From: Harmothoe impar
Lineage: Eukaryota; Annelida; Polychaeta; Phyllodocida; Polynoidae
Assembly: GCA_947462335.1 (NCBI GenBank)
Contig: OX381710.1
Location: 62,553,303-62,617,302, forward strand
DNA: 64,000 nucleotides
Direction of reading: 5' to 3'
The first letter of the stretch is position 1. Every line of letters starts with the position of its first letter. The position numbers and the translations under genes were made by a program. The notes under the pieces were generated by a model. That model did no database searches. It saw nothing but the letters and a program-made list of their open reading frames with translations, and was not told the origin of the DNA. Below are positions 23,463-35,516 of the stretch, in pieces.

Positions 23463-23693
23463 TTAACAGGTACCTACAGGCACCCAATATTCCCTTTTTC
23501 TCTTTTTTTTTTCCAAATGTAAAAAAGACATGCCCGTGGCCACAGGCTGTACAGGAGTCACGGGATGTGCAGGTGCTGTGGAGGTGTGGACATGGGGTGC
23601 CACAGGGCAGGCAGCCTGGGTAATGGGAGCGGCGCTGATGGCTGCCAGACTTGTGGACACCAGGAATACCAAAGGCATTACTAACAATCTCAT
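23463..23693 (-). CDS. Small secreted-protein-like ORF (hypothetical)
   Basis: The 76-residue ORF opens with a convincing signal peptide: MRLL, then a hydrophobic core (VMPLVFLVSTSLAAISA), and a likely cleavage before APIT. The rest is rich in Val, Pro, Thr, Ala and His, followed by a short Lys/Arg run and a C-terminal Cys. An in-frame TGA lies upstream of the ATG. The basic tail comes from an A-rich stretch and may be intron or UTR if this is only a first exon. A possible donor (TAG|GTACCTG) sits near the end. No family recognised. Confidence 0.3.
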   Translation of the reverse strand: MRLLVMPLVFLVSTSLAAISAAPITQAACPVAPHVHTSTAPAHPVTPVQPVATGMSFLHLEKKKRKREYWVPVGTC

Positions 23694-23984
23694 AATCTGA
23701 TGTGTGTCACCCTGTCACTACATACTCCGCATCCCGGTCTAGATCTCCGCTATGCTGCCTTTGTAATTTTGTAGTTATGAAAGTCTTAGTAAGGGTCAAT
23801 CCAATACTGCAGTGAATCATGCAGACACCACAACATCCTGTCTATGGACAGTACTGTGATGAGACTGGAAATCTCCCCTTTAAATTTAGTTAAGTAGGTG
23901 AGGTGGATAGAGGTGGGTATGCCCCTTTTGTATCTTATCGCTTCCTTATATCCACATATATATCCGTACTCAAGTTTCCATTTC

Positions 23985-24480
23985 CTTTATTCTCTTTGAC
24001 TGTCTTTCTCTCTATGCCTCTTCCCATATCTCTCCCCCTCTGTCTCTATCTCCGTCTGTCTCTGTCTGTCTCTAGTCTGCCTTTGTCTGTCTCTCACTCG
24101 CTAGTTCCCTCTCCACGTTTTGCTGGATGCCTTCTGCTTGTTTTTATACTAAGAGCAGTCATGGTTTCTCTACCCTATTGCCTTTTTGGCACGTTGCCTA
24201 TAACTGTTCTCCTGACCTATACGTCTCTCCACCCCACACCTATCCCTCCTAATTTCCTCTTGACTTGCTTCACCCAATTTCTCTTGTGTTTTTTTTTCAA
24301 GCGGTTTACCATTTCTGCCTAGAGCTCCACCGTTCTACCCTGCCTGTCTGCTTGTTTCTATATTTTCCCTTTCATCTCCGCCAGTGGTATCTCTCTTTCT
24401 CTGTCTGTCTGTCTCTGTCTCTCTGTCTCTCTCTCCCTCTACCTATCTCTCAGTCCTTCTCTATCCATGTCTACCCCTTC
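23985..24480 (+). repeat. Pyrimidine-rich low-complexity tract
   Basis: Runs of CTCT, TCTG and CCCTT dominate the plus strand. Short ORFs of Leu/Ser/Phe are artefacts of the composition. It shares blocks such as GTTCTCCTGACCTATACGTC with the tract at 21180-21430, so part may be a dispersed repeat. Confidence 0.6.
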
Positions 24481-24899
24481 CCTACCTGCCTTCCTCTCTC
24501 ATCCTTTATGTCTTTGTCGCGTTACTCCATCCAAACCATATGGTCGGGGTTTAATGGTTACCTGGATAACGCATGTTAATAGCTTTAGGCGCTTACCTAC
24601 CAGAAGTATTGTGCCTGGATTAGTCAGGACACATTACATTATCCAGGCCACCCCTGGAGATGGGTGCCTACCTCCCCCCCCCCACCCCCCGCATATGATA
24701 CAGTACTGGAGCTGACCCCCGTCACCTACACAATACTCTGCCATATCACCATAGTGCTGCTTTCAGGATGGCCCGCCCTGCACATCCCTATTATAAAGTC
24801 ATATGAGCATGTAACATTGACTACGTTTCACAATAGTACGATAAACTGTTAGTCCTATTTGTGAGTGCATTGTCCTATTGAGTGTGTATCCAGGTATAC

Positions 24900-26680
24900 C
24901 CCTGTATGGTGCACCCAGGTGACGAGTGGTTGGGGATGGGTTATGTATGGGCTGCTGTCCCGTGTTACCATCACCCGCTACTACCTGTACTTAGAGTGGG
25001 ATGTATTATGTATGAATTAATTGCACGTGTAATGCATTACAATTAAGCAGGCAGCGTAAAGGCCATGTATATATACCTCTACAGGACCTCTTTATGTTGT
25101 GGCATATGGCCCATAGTGGGCTCATGGTTATCATTTATCAATTGGAAAGGATGAGGTGTGGCCTATTCTGTCCATGCATGCAGTATCTGATTACTAAGTT
25201 GCCATTCCGAGAGTGTAAATTAAGTCTCAAAGTTTGAGGCAAAGAGTTTGATTCCAAGAGTTCGAGTCCTAGTGAGTCCCAGAGACTGAGTCCAAGAGTT
25301 TGAGCCCAATGGGTTTCAACGTAACTTTCACAATGAAGGGCTGTTCAAGTATATGAAGGTACATGCTGAAAGATCCTACCGTCAATAAGGATTGGACGTG
25401 ATTGGTGTGTTGACATTGCCACAAGGTTACACTGAGGGAACTGAGGGAACAATTAGGAAAAACTACGTGGACCACCCACTAAATTGTTATAACTATAAAT
25501 GTGTCTCCAGATCAGACATTGCTTTATACGAACACAAACTGCAGCAACTGTAGTTCCCCCTCCCTACAGTTATCCATGAAACCCTGGTGAGTGTATCAAC
25601 CCTGCATTCTTGACGGCAAAAAGACACTATTCTGCTACAAACATAATTTGTAGAGGGGGCCTTTATGAGCAGTATGTGACGTCCACCTGGTGTGCAGAAA
25701 CCGGCAGTTGGACAGGTGAATCTCTAACACCGATTTGTCCTGGTTTGCTTCTATCCATTCATTTCCAGGCCCATGTTTTCTAAGTGCCGGCAATGTCTAC
25801 ATGAGTTTTATATATCTGTGTACTAAGGGCTCTGTGTGTATTGACACTGGCTACCTTACCCCGAGGTGTGCTTCAGGTCGCATCTTCATATAGAGAAATA
25901 GACCGCTATACATCTTCAAAATTGAACCCAAATATATTGCCATAGAATGCCCTATTTAAGTGTGACTTAATTCATCGCTTCCCGAATTTCCCACCGTCTA
26001 TCACCGACCAACGAGAAGTAGAATGTCCCCAGTCCATCACCTACTAGTTAAACTATAAGTAGGGGCGATACCAGTGTCAGCTGTCATGGATGCTCTGTGG
26101 GCAAAAATGGATAATAAATACAAGTAGGCAAATATACTTGAGCAAATAAATGAAGATGTTTTGGACAGGTTTGTAAGAGTAGAAATGGTACTATTTATAT
26201 ATAGAGCTAGTGTCAAGTAGGTTAAGCAAAGGTGCCATGAGAAGGGTCCACTACAAAAAGGTTAGGGATAGGTTAGAAAATGAAGATTCCCTGTATATAG
26301 CTCTAGCTCTTCACACTTACATGAACGGTTTTAGGTTAAGTGATCTAACCAGTGATGTGTATTTGGGGTGATCAACTTCCACATACACGCATATTTACTT
26401 GTACATGTGACCCCTCTCTCATTTATCAGAGCTGCAGGCCTGGATATGCTCTGTATACCCTGGCGTTGAATTACAGATATTGGATGCGGTACATTTGTTA
26501 TCTAATTTGCTATGGGCTATATTTAACTTGATAGGTAACCTTTGGTCTTCCTAATATATATGTATGTATCCCATATCACCCTGTTAATAAAAGGATATTG
26601 AGTCATGCCCAGCTCACAATAATTGTATTTTCTATTTATGCATTGCTTATTAATTCTACCTGACTTCTGTATGTGAGTGA
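24900..26680. other. gene-free region
   Basis: No supported gene. Near 25220-25310 there are short irregular repeats of AGAGTTTGAG / GAGTCC. The sequence just downstream carries the ribozyme-like motif. Confidence 0.35.
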
Positions 26681-26692
26681 CCATCCATTATT

Positions 26693-26743
26693 GCAACAAC
26701 GCCTGAAGAAGTTTACTGAATGTAAACGAAACGTCGCATGTTC
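26693..26743 (+). ncRNA. Hammerhead-ribozyme-like motif (Penelope-type)
   Basis: The order of conserved parts fits a minimal hammerhead: CTGAAGA (26703-26709, consensus CUGANGA), a 6-bp stem GTTTAC/GTAAAC with a five-base loop (stem II), GAAA (26728-26731), a two-base-pair stem III AC/GT, and the cleavage triplet GTC (26733-26735). Stem I can form from GC/GC plus AACA/TGTT across a small internal loop. Minimal hammerheads of this kind are known from Penelope-like retroelements, where they act as dimers. One extra A follows the CTGAAGA core, which may weaken activity. No reverse transcriptase was found beside it. Confidence 0.45.
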
Positions 26744-26760
26744 ATTATTATTCACCCGCC

Positions 26761-28320
26761 CCTTTCTTGATGTAAATATTACCCCTATTAAAATGTCAAA
26801 TAACCCAATTTCAACTTGTCTGGTTTTGTGTGGAATTTAAACATAAAAAAATATTGTAGATCAAAGGAGTCAAAATAAGTGAATCATAGTTCCTACATAG
26901 TTACTATTCTTCCTCTCGTATTTATTGCCACGATCCATATAACATAATTATATAGTATATCTTGCATGGTAAATATCGTCGATAATGGTGATTTTAACCC
27001 TTATATGGTTAATATGTATGTAACATGATACGGGCCTCCCACCACACGTCATGTGTGACTGCCCTTTTATTTCACACATAGAAAGGAGGCGACCAGGCAT
27101 ACGTACACACATGAAGCCAATAAAGGTTCCCCCTCCCCCTGCCACACACAGGCCTGGTAGCGTGTTACCTTTAGTAAGCTCCACATCTCTTCCTGACATC
27201 AGTTTAACTGGGATTGGAATAGATCCAGATCAGTGACACTGCTTCTTATGAAGTCTTCTTTAGATCTTCTATTCCAAAAATGATGTTATCGCCTGTGAGA
27301 CCTCTTTTAGACCCCGCCCTCCCACTTATCACACCTTTATTGCAGCTATTCAAGGCCAGCATTCTTTATTTAAACATCGGAAAGAATAGCCTGGTTCATG
27401 CATGTTTGGGCAAAAAAATATATAATGCATAGCTTTTTTCTGGTTAATTTGTCTAAAAATGCGCCTTCCCTTTCCCTCACAGCAAGTACATGTACATGTA
27501 TATGAAGTTAAGTAAACGAATTCTAAATCTAATAACAGTGCTGTCAGAGCTGTCTGGAGGCAGTAGAGCAGCATACATGCATGTCTGTAGCCCCATCCAA
27601 CACAGTGTCGGTAGAGGTTAACGGCAACTGTAAAACAGCTGAGATTTCCCTGAAGGCTTCCTGCACTTATCTAAATGTACAGGCCGTTTTTACCTGATGG
27701 AAATCGCTTAGTCAGCTTTGGGTGTGGTCATTTTCTTAAATGATAAATGGCTTGCTGGATTATCAATATGACACTCCCCTCCTCCCACATGCTTATAGAT
27801 AATGGTCCTGCCTGTGTATATAGCGGTGTAAACCTGTTCATTGTCTCTCATACTCACCTATAAGTCTTTAATATTTCCCCCTGCTTCACCCCCCCCCCAC
27901 CCACTGTTATAGAAATGACCACTCCCTTACAGAGTGCGATATGGCGACCAGACACGGGATACCCCGGGGAGAGAGGGGGAGAGAACTCACTCCGGACATC
28001 AATACCACAACACCTATTATACTTTACCTTTTTCTGATTTTACCCCTTTTATATGCTACATGTATGATATAGGTTAACAGCTACCTCATATGGATACGGT
28101 TATCACATGTACTATAAACAGTATTATATGCGATGTCAGTGTCTCTTTAAAGGTATATGCCGGAGGGTTCAGTCAATTCTATTCTACCAATAATATCTCG
28201 TAATCACATGGGATTATATCAGTTTGATGTATGATGATGTGATAGCAGCGAAAAATGAAATCAACACCTCATAGTGCTAGATTCTGATATATGGTCGTGT
28301 CTCATGAGATGTAACAATTG
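26761..28320. other. gene-free region
   Basis: No supported gene. A C-rich run (CACCCCCCCCCCACCC type) lies near 27888. ORFs are short and lack recognisable domains. Confidence 0.35.
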
Positions 28321-28327
28321 AAATGTC

Positions 28328-28551
28328 TTTGACCGGGTGTAGTCTTTGACCAGCAAATTTTAGAAGGGCTGAAATGGGGGCTATGTAGACAGAAATGGGA
28401 GGAAAGGGTTAATGAATATTTCAACTCTCTATGTTACAAACTTCCCATCATTTCTGGTTACATAGCCCCCGCTTCAGCCCTTTTAAAACTTGCTGGTCAA
28501 AGACTACACCCGGTCAAAGACTACACAGGACAAAGACTACACCCGGTCAAA
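28328..28551. mobile_element. Palindromic MITE with TTTGACCGGGTGTAG ends
   Basis: The left arm (TTTGACCGGGTGTAGTCTTT, CCAGCAA, AAGGGCTGAA, GGGGGCTATGTA) is inverted in the right arm with about 85% match over some 80 bp. The right arm has an extra 32-bp direct repeat of the terminal motif, so AAAGACTACAC occurs three times. No clear target duplication. No coding content. Confidence 0.7.
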
Positions 28552-29317
28552 GGCGTTTTGTAATTAAAACCTTAGCCATATGTATAAGACATATACAACA
28601 GGAAGACATGCTTTTAACATGATTTTAGGTAGTTTCATTTTTTGCCACCATGTGCCGTATGGGTAGACCCTGGCACACATCCAAGGCTTTTACCAATACA
28701 TGTATGTAAAAAAACCACCATAGATTCAATTCATGAGACCTTGTCAAAAAGTCTAATAGCATATGGGTTCCGTTTCTTTTGATATTTAATAGAGATAAAT
28801 AGCTCAGAAACTATCTTTAAGTTCCCGTTATCGTCCAACGATATTGGTGACAAAAGTAATTGAGTCGGCTTCAATGTAAGGAAATGATGATATTGCAATC
28901 TTGGTCTTTGCCCTTGGTTTTGGTCTTTGCTCTTGGTCTTTACTTATTGGTCAATAAACGATTTAAACCCTTCAAGAAATATAATCCCTCATCATGAAAG
29001 AAGGAATTTTACTTCACCACAGACATAACCGGAATTGTAACCTTTTTACACAAATCCTATTTTGAAGATCAAACACTCTGAGAGCCTGTGTACAGTCTAC
29101 CAGGTACCCACCTATATAGGTGTGTTTACCCAGGTGGCCGCTGCACCGAGGTGGCGCTACAGGCGCCAACCTCTCCACCCCCTGGGGAGCACGTGTGAGG
29201 GGCTGGGGTGGAAGCCCGGGGTGAAAGAGTGCCACACTGCATGATTACTTCCACATAAGAGGATGGCTAGATAAGTAAAAGTACACCCCTCATTACCTAG
29301 ATGCATTGTTGTTTCCT

Positions 29318-29374
29318 ATCTCTCTGTCTCCCTGTCTCTCTCTCTCTCTCTTGTTCACTGTCTCTCTGTCTCTC

Positions 29375-29416
<42 letters not shown>

Positions 29417-29560
29417 CCTCTCTCTGTCGTGCTGTCCCTCTGCCTGTGTCTCTGTCTCTGTCTCTGTCTCTGTCTCTCTTTTTTCTGTCTCTCTGTCTCT
29501 GCCTTTTATATCCGTCTCTCTTTCTCTCTCTCTCTTTCTCCATTCTCCATCCAATTCACT
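29318..29560 (+). repeat. (TC)n / (TCTG)n microsatellite
   Basis: Almost pure CT dinucleotides with TCTG steps, followed by pyrimidine-rich sequence to about 29720. The Leu/Ser-rich and Arg/Glu-rich ORFs in the two strands are composition artefacts. Confidence 0.95.
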
Positions 29561-30189
29561 TTCCTTCCCATTCTGTCTTTTACACCGGCCTTTACGCCCT
29601 ACCTTTTAAATCCTTCCCCCTTCCTTCCCTTTATCTCCCTCCCCTTTCTCATCTTGTTGCCTATATGGGCCCTTCCTTCAATCCCTATATTTCCCCTCCT
29701 TCCCCGTTCACCCGTTCTCGGGGAGATATAGAGTGTTGACATGGACTTACAATAGATGGGTCAGAGGGCATGCCAATAAAGCCTTGAGGCATGACAAAGT
29801 CCTGCTGGCATTCAGTTAGACCTCCTTAATTGTTTCATATGTCTATACCCTTTTCAGAGCCACGATGGACGATAGTTTTCATCCATGACTAAACCCCTAC
29901 TTTATAACCTAGGTAGAGTTGTCCAGTCACTGTCAGTTGTATAAACTATATTCCGAGCTCCCTTTCTACAGCTGACTTATTCAAATGTATAGTGGAACTT
30001 CTGGAAGTCACACAGATGTTATGCCATCTACAAAGTACCCTTTATTAATTCCTTTACACTACTCGGTTTACTCTTTACCATCACTCATATGCACACCACT
30101 GTTTATTAGGCCAGTATCTCATTATAACAATAAACAAATAAGCAATTAATATGGAGTATTGCTAGAGGCTACATCATCATGTTAACACT

Positions 30190-30438
30190 AGGGCCCTAGA
30201 CGGGTAAAATTGACAAATCGACATGGGCTTAGTGACATGGGACAACACCTATTTCTTAAAATCGACAAATGACATAGGAATTTCTTACAATCGACAAGTG
30301 ACATGAGGGCTGGTGACATTTTTGCAGTGTTAGTGACAAGGGACAAAACCCTTTTCTTAAAATCGATAAGGGGCATTGGCATTTCTTAAAATCGACAAGT
30401 GACACAGCAACCCCCCCCCCCCCCCTGTCTAGGGCCCT
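30190..30438. mobile_element. Non-autonomous element with GTCG-repeat interior
   Basis: Perfect 12-bp inverted ends AGGGCCCTAGAC / GTCTAGGGCCCT bound 249 bp. The flanks are AACACT and GACACT, a 6-bp duplication with one mismatch. The interior repeats TTTCTTAAAATCGAC followed by AAGTGACATG several times and has a C15 run beside the right end. Same interior family as 2167, 45624, 47888 and 51765. Confidence 0.7.
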
Positions 30439-30660
30439 GACACTCCTTGCCTGAATGCTGCTTATCCATTCACCTGGATCATGTGCTACAATAAACGGTG
30501 GGGTACGTCAGTCTACCAACTACGGCCAGACTGAATACTGTTTCCTTCTTGACTCGACATTATTGCAGCACATGTAAGTCAGTATAATAATCGATTGTTG
30601 CAACATCACAATGCAATCCAGCAGGGAGAAAGGAGGAGTTGCATATGTCAGTTGCTATCC

Positions 30661-30757
30661 CCTTGGGCACATTGTTCAGTTCGACGTTGAATCAATGTTT
30701 CTATCAACATTGACCACCGTTTGTCAATGTTAATGCAATGTTCTGTGGGGACAATGG
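30661..30757. mobile_element. Degraded relative of the 22070 MITE
   Basis: CCTTGGGCACATTGTTCAG and the inverse of TTCTGTGGGGACAATGG enclose GTTGAATCAATGTT and CATTGA words in both orientations. The ends have decayed from the CCCAGTGGGCAC form. Confidence 0.45.
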
Positions 30758-30984
30758 TATTAAACAAAGCTACAAATGATGCAAATTGTGTTTTGGATTA
30801 TATGCCTTAGGACTAAACAAAGTCTACCCCGACTGCAGCACCCCCAGTGGGCGGGACGGGAACTACCAGTACTTACAGCTCTAAGACAGACCCTAGAGCT
30901 CATCTCGTCCAATTACCCTCCAATCCCATCCAGTATTCCCCACTAATGACCTAAATGTTCACCAGAGGGCCTCCCTAGTCAGCC

Positions 30985-31125
30985 TTTTTCGGTACGACGT
31001 CACATGACGTAGATAAGCCCCACCTACTTCCGGTTGTAAGATTGGAGAAGACGGCGAGTTGATGACCTTCACCTTGGGGACCGTAGCCGGAAGTAGTATG
31101 GCCGCCGGATAAGGTCATGTGGTGT
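30985..31125. promoter_or_regulatory. Candidate CpG-rich regulatory segment
   Basis: A cluster of recognisable factor motifs lies within 140 bp: CRE-like ACGTCACATGACGTA, ETS-type CTACTTCCGG and its inverted partner CCGGAAGTAG, and ATGGCCGCC (YY1-like). CpG density is higher than in the flanks. No gene start could be tied to it, and it could equally be a transposon end because the ETS motifs form an inverted pair. Confidence 0.25.
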
Positions 31126-31129
31126 CAGG

Positions 31130-32415
31130 GAATGGTCATTTTAAAACAACAGGGGGGGGGTAGATTTGGGGTGGGGTCATTTTAAGGGAGGGGGCAAAAT
31201 GAATTGCATCCCTCGTGTTTGAGGGGCGGGGCGACCAATTCTTATCCCTTTTTCAGCAATAGAAAGGTCAGTTCAGTATCATAGCTATAGCTCCAGTCAC
31301 CAAGAAACGGCCAGTGAATACACCTACTTTGCCTCTCTAGTATACCCACATAGATTAGGCTGTGAAGGTTTTTCTTTTGTTCCAGGAAATTGATAGATAC
31401 ATATATACCATAAATATGAAGTAAAATATCTACAATTGTTGAGCAATTTATGTTTTTGTCATTAATAATTGGTGGGAAAGTGTCATTTTTGGGCATTTAT
31501 ACCCATAAATACCATTAAATCGGGGAGAATTGACCACTCAGCAATACTTCTCAAGGGCTACTTGTGGTTACTATTGTTGTCAGTCTTGCAATACAGTAAT
31601 ATTTTGTAGACATACTGTACTAGAAACCATCAATTGGTGGTTATAGATCCATTATGCTTGATAATGCGGGATAAATCCTCCAAATGTCCGCCATTTTGGA
31701 TCGAGAAATATACTTTAGATCGGGATCTTGAAAAGCTCGGCCCCAAAAAGCACGATTTTGTCATACATTTCACATAGAACAGCTGACTTTTATCACATAT
31801 AGACCTCTTATTATTACAATAGACACATATTTTCTTAAGGGGACCCCAATCTCTACCGTTTTCATCATCACTGTCAGCATTTAATATTTTGTGCAGGTAA
31901 ATTTTCATGTTTTTGGTACGTTTGATCATGCTGTACAAATAATGGGGTGAAACATCCATTTTGAGCCAAATGGCAAAAAAATCCAAAAATTCAACATTTC
32001 ACTACCAACTTTGAATGAGTCTTTTTCAAAGACCAGACTAGATACAATGCCCTAAATAGTCTCATTTGAAAGATAATTTAGTTTCTGAACTACCCCTTTT
32101 GAAACATTTAGCTAAAAGGTGTCACTCTGGTTGTCATAGCAACTTTGCCTTGTAAAAGAGTGAAAAATTTGAAATTTCAACATTTTAGAATCCTTGTTGC
32201 CATGGCAACAGAATCCACAATTTTTCAAAACTTTTTTCTCTAGTGAAAAATTCATATTCCATGATGTCTTAGCTTTAAATTGGTATCAAAACGTTTTTTG
32301 TGTGCCATTTGGTCCTTAAATAAATGCCATTTAACTAAAAGATGTGGATGAACTTTAAAACTTTTTACCTATTCTTCATGACTGGAGCTATAGAAGGGGT
32401 CGGCGACGGAATAAT
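31130..32415. other. gene-free region
   Basis: AT-rich. The longest minus-strand ORF (118 codons at 31630-31986) has a pair of Cys-x2-Cys-like motifs but no family I can name and no splice support. Confidence 0.35.
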
Positions 32416-32421
32416 TTTAAC

Positions 32422-32858
32422 CCTCCTCAGGCCAAAAAAAAGGTGTGTTTCAGGTTACATAGTCTGAAAATCTAGGTAGGGTGGGTCGGATTTTTTTTTT
32501 TCTACTTTGGCCTGAAAAGTACCCAAAACTGACACGCAAACTTCAGCGCTGACTCGTCGACAATGGGGTTGACTCGTGAACTATCAAATTGACTCTGAGA
32601 TAGCCCCAAAATTGTTGCCTAAAGACAGATTGATCTCATGGCTTGAAAAGTACCTAAAAATTGACTCGCAAACTTCAGCGCTGACTCGCCAACACTGGCA
32701 TCGACTCGTGGACCATCAAATTGACTCTGAAATAGCCCCAAAATTACTTAAAATATACTTTTTTTTCAAAACTGGATAAAAATTTCTAGGGTCGGCACTG
32801 TTTTGCTAGGTAGGGTCGGGTAACCTGAAACATGCCTCTTTTTTTTTGCCTCAGGAGG
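32422..32858. mobile_element. MITE with CAGGCCAAAAAAA ends, copy 1
   Basis: CCTCCTCAGGCCAAAAAAAA and GTGTTTCAGGTTAC on the left are matched, inverted, by CCTCCTGAGGC plus A-run and TGTTTCAGGTTAC on the right. The next inner block, TAGGTAGGGT(C/G)GG, is also mirrored. Copy 2 lies at 50816-51233. A small internal direct repeat (ACTCGCAAACTTCAGCGCTG) occurs twice. Confidence 0.7.
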
Positions 32859-33298
32859 TGGGAGGAAATTAATTTATGATCACTCTCACAGGAAGAGGAT
32901 GGCAGAGCCTCTCCCCTTCGTAAGAAAATGACCACTCCCCTTAGTGATTGCAGCACAGGTTCGGTACCCCTGAACAGTGTTTGCTACTCCACAGCTGCTT
33001 TCTGATTGTTGGTTTAGGGTAGAATTCATTCACTTATCTCCAACAACCTACAACTGGGTCTACACCCAAAGAACATAATATGCACGATGCAAGAATTGTT
33101 GGATCTTATTTTTGTAAAAGTAATGACATGAAGAAAGTAGGGTAGAGGATCATGGTTTACTGGTAAAGCTAAATAAATTTAGTGACAGAGGGCATATATC
33201 GGCTTGATTCTATATGATATCTTCCCTTTGTTTGAGAAGAAATACTGGTTTCTTGTTGGATAGTTACACCAACTAAGGGCATACACAAACGGGTAGAG

Positions 33299-33450
33299 CT
33301 AGTCCAATTTGGCGGCAGACCAGAAGTCGACCTTCCCCTTGTCACGTGGGTAGTAACGTGAGGTCTCGTGGGGTCTGCCGTCACGGGGACCGGGTTCAGT
33401 ACTAGTATTGTAATAGACCTGTAGCTGTAGGGGATCTATACTAGCTGTTT
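33299..33450 (-). CDS. Candidate terminal coding exon (hypothetical)
   Basis: On the minus strand a pyrimidine-containing acceptor (CCCATATTCAG at the 33451 side) is followed by an open stretch of about 50 codons ending in a TAG stop. The peptide is hydrophilic, with Tyr/Pro/Arg-rich composition (YYNTSTEPGPRDGRPHET) and a C-terminal KVDFWSAAKLD, which looks more gene-like than most ORFs here. No domain recognised, and no upstream exon joined. Confidence 0.25.
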
Positions 33451-33959
33451 CTGAATATGGGCCCGGGATAAAAGGAACAAGTTGACATACATTATAATGC
33501 GCTATTACATTCACAGAAAATAGAAGCACATACATGATTATATGGTGTACTAATTCGTTAGGTCATAAGCCCCGTATACATGTACATTGGCTTTCAACTC
33601 CCAAGTGCATAGATGCCTATAGCGTTACCCAAAGCACGAGTTCATAATACATAGTATCTCTGGGAAATCGCTAACCCCATGAAATATGTTCCAACAGGGC
33701 AAGACATAAAATACTCATAAAAATGAAAGATGTCCTCTGCACTGCCGAGATTCTGTGACCTATTATCGCCATAACTGTCACATTGTAATGTTGGATGGTG
33801 GGCAAGTGTCTCCCCGGGGTAAGGATGTATTGACAGGTTGGGGGGCGGGGGGTATTGGGGGTTCTGGATAAGGTATTGGGTCATAACTAAATAGAGACCC
33901 ATGGTGGGGTAGGGGCCGGGGTAGGCGTATGGGTGAAACTCAATAAACCTCAATATTGG

Positions 33960-35190
33960 GTATAGTAGATGGGGGGAGGGTTCATTTTAGGTACTTGGTG
34001 TCGTGTATTATTTTCATATGATATGCAACTGCTGGACAATCGTAATGGAGGAGATTCAGCATTTCTTAATGGTTATCACCAACAGGGGGGGGGGGCACAG
34101 AAAGATTGGCTTGAATGGGATAATCCACCCCCATCCAAACCCTCACCACCCCTTCTGACAATAAATGGCTCGTCCCTTGCTACATTGATGTAATGGTGTG
34201 GTGCCATGGTGTTGGGATGAAATACAATAAAGAGTGGTCAGGAGAACATTTACAACTCCCCAGGTTTAACGTGTTTGTCGTCTTTTTATGATCAATGAGC
34301 CAGGCTAAGACAACCTTGAACATCTGTAATGAGAATGTAGTGAAAATAATAACCGATTTTTAAAAAATCTAGTTTTTTGTGCGTGTGGTGGGGCGGTAGG
34401 CTACACACACAAAAATGTGAGCATCGCCGTAAGGGAACGTTCACAATTGATGTCACCTGCTAGTGGGTGGGTGGGTCTTTGGGTTTAGTGACGAAAAGTG
34501 ACATGGGGGTGGGGGGTCCCAGGGTCTATGTGACATCACCTTTTCAAGTCCACACATATTTATGAATAAAAATAACAATATGTAGCATGGATAAAAAAAT
34601 AAAAGAAAATGACTAATTAGGATAAGGGAATTCCCCTGGTATTGAGCATATCAGTATTAAAACTGATGTCAATGTAACAGTATCTCTGCTATCTAGCTGG
34701 AATGGCAACTAATTGGCCATCGGCACACGGTTCAGAAAGTGACTAGTACCAGTCCTCAATACATTATGTCATGTATATGCTACTACTGGACAAATATGAC
34801 TTTGTCTCACAAAAGTGATGCCAGTGTTGATGGTGATGTATTTGACCTGTCCATTTGACCAGCACTTGGGCTTCAGAGTGACAGTAATATAATGTAACAC
34901 TATCTATACAACTATGTATCAAGGACAAGGATAACTTCAAAATTGGGGCTATTCTGAGACTGCCCATCGAATATGTTGACCAGTCAAAAACGTCACCTGG
35001 TCAAATAGATGGCCTTTTGCACCTGCATTACTTTCATGACACTGACAGATACAAGTGGGAAGAATTTAGAGACTACTCAGGTTTTAGTATGTATACATTT
35101 ATGAATGATTAGATTGTACCGTCATGTCTTAAGTTAACTGTGTAAGACTGCATTTAGAGGGTTAGCTGGTGGGGGGGGGGGGGGGTCTTC
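33960..35190. other. gene-free region
   Basis: No supported gene. G11 at about 34085-34095. Around 34490-34545 a fragment with GTGACGAAAAGTGACATGGG and GGGTCTATGTGACATC resembles the GTCG-repeat elements but has no clear ends. Confidence 0.35.
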
Positions 35191-35444
35191 AAAATTACAC
35201 TGTAAAAAGTTGTTGTTCGTGAACAGCAATATGTGCTGTAACTATACAGTACTTTAGCTGTAAAAGATAATACAGCAACTTTTGCTGTACACATACAATT
35301 CTGTTACTGTAGATGCAGGTTCGAATCCCATAACCAGCAACCAGAGGGAGAGAGAGCAGAGAGGTTGGAGGGAGTACCATACTCCACAGCTCAAATATGA
35401 CCTGATCTTTTCAAAAGCCTAGTGATGCAGGCTACAGAGTGACT

Positions 35445-35516
35445 GCCCCTCTAGCTCAGTCGGTAGAGCCGTGGGAGATGTAGTCTGAGGGTCAGCAGTT
35501 CCAGTCCCGGCAGGAA
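35445..35516 (+). other. tRNA-like sequence (lysine-type, degenerate)
   Basis: CTAGCTCAGTCGGTAGAGCC is a near-perfect tRNA D-arm/A-box. The downstream AGTTCCAGTCCCGG is a decayed T arm and the acceptor ends do not pair fully, so this is a tRNA-derived pseudogene or SINE head. Confidence 0.5.

Noticed and set aside
29297..29739. Leu/Ser-rich and Arg/Glu-rich ORFs
   Set aside because: Translation of a (TC)n microsatellite and pyrimidine-rich flank.
31630..31986. 118-codon ORF with Cys pairs
   Set aside because: The Cys spacing is not a clear zinc-binding pattern, the sequence is AT-rich, and there is no splice or homologue support.
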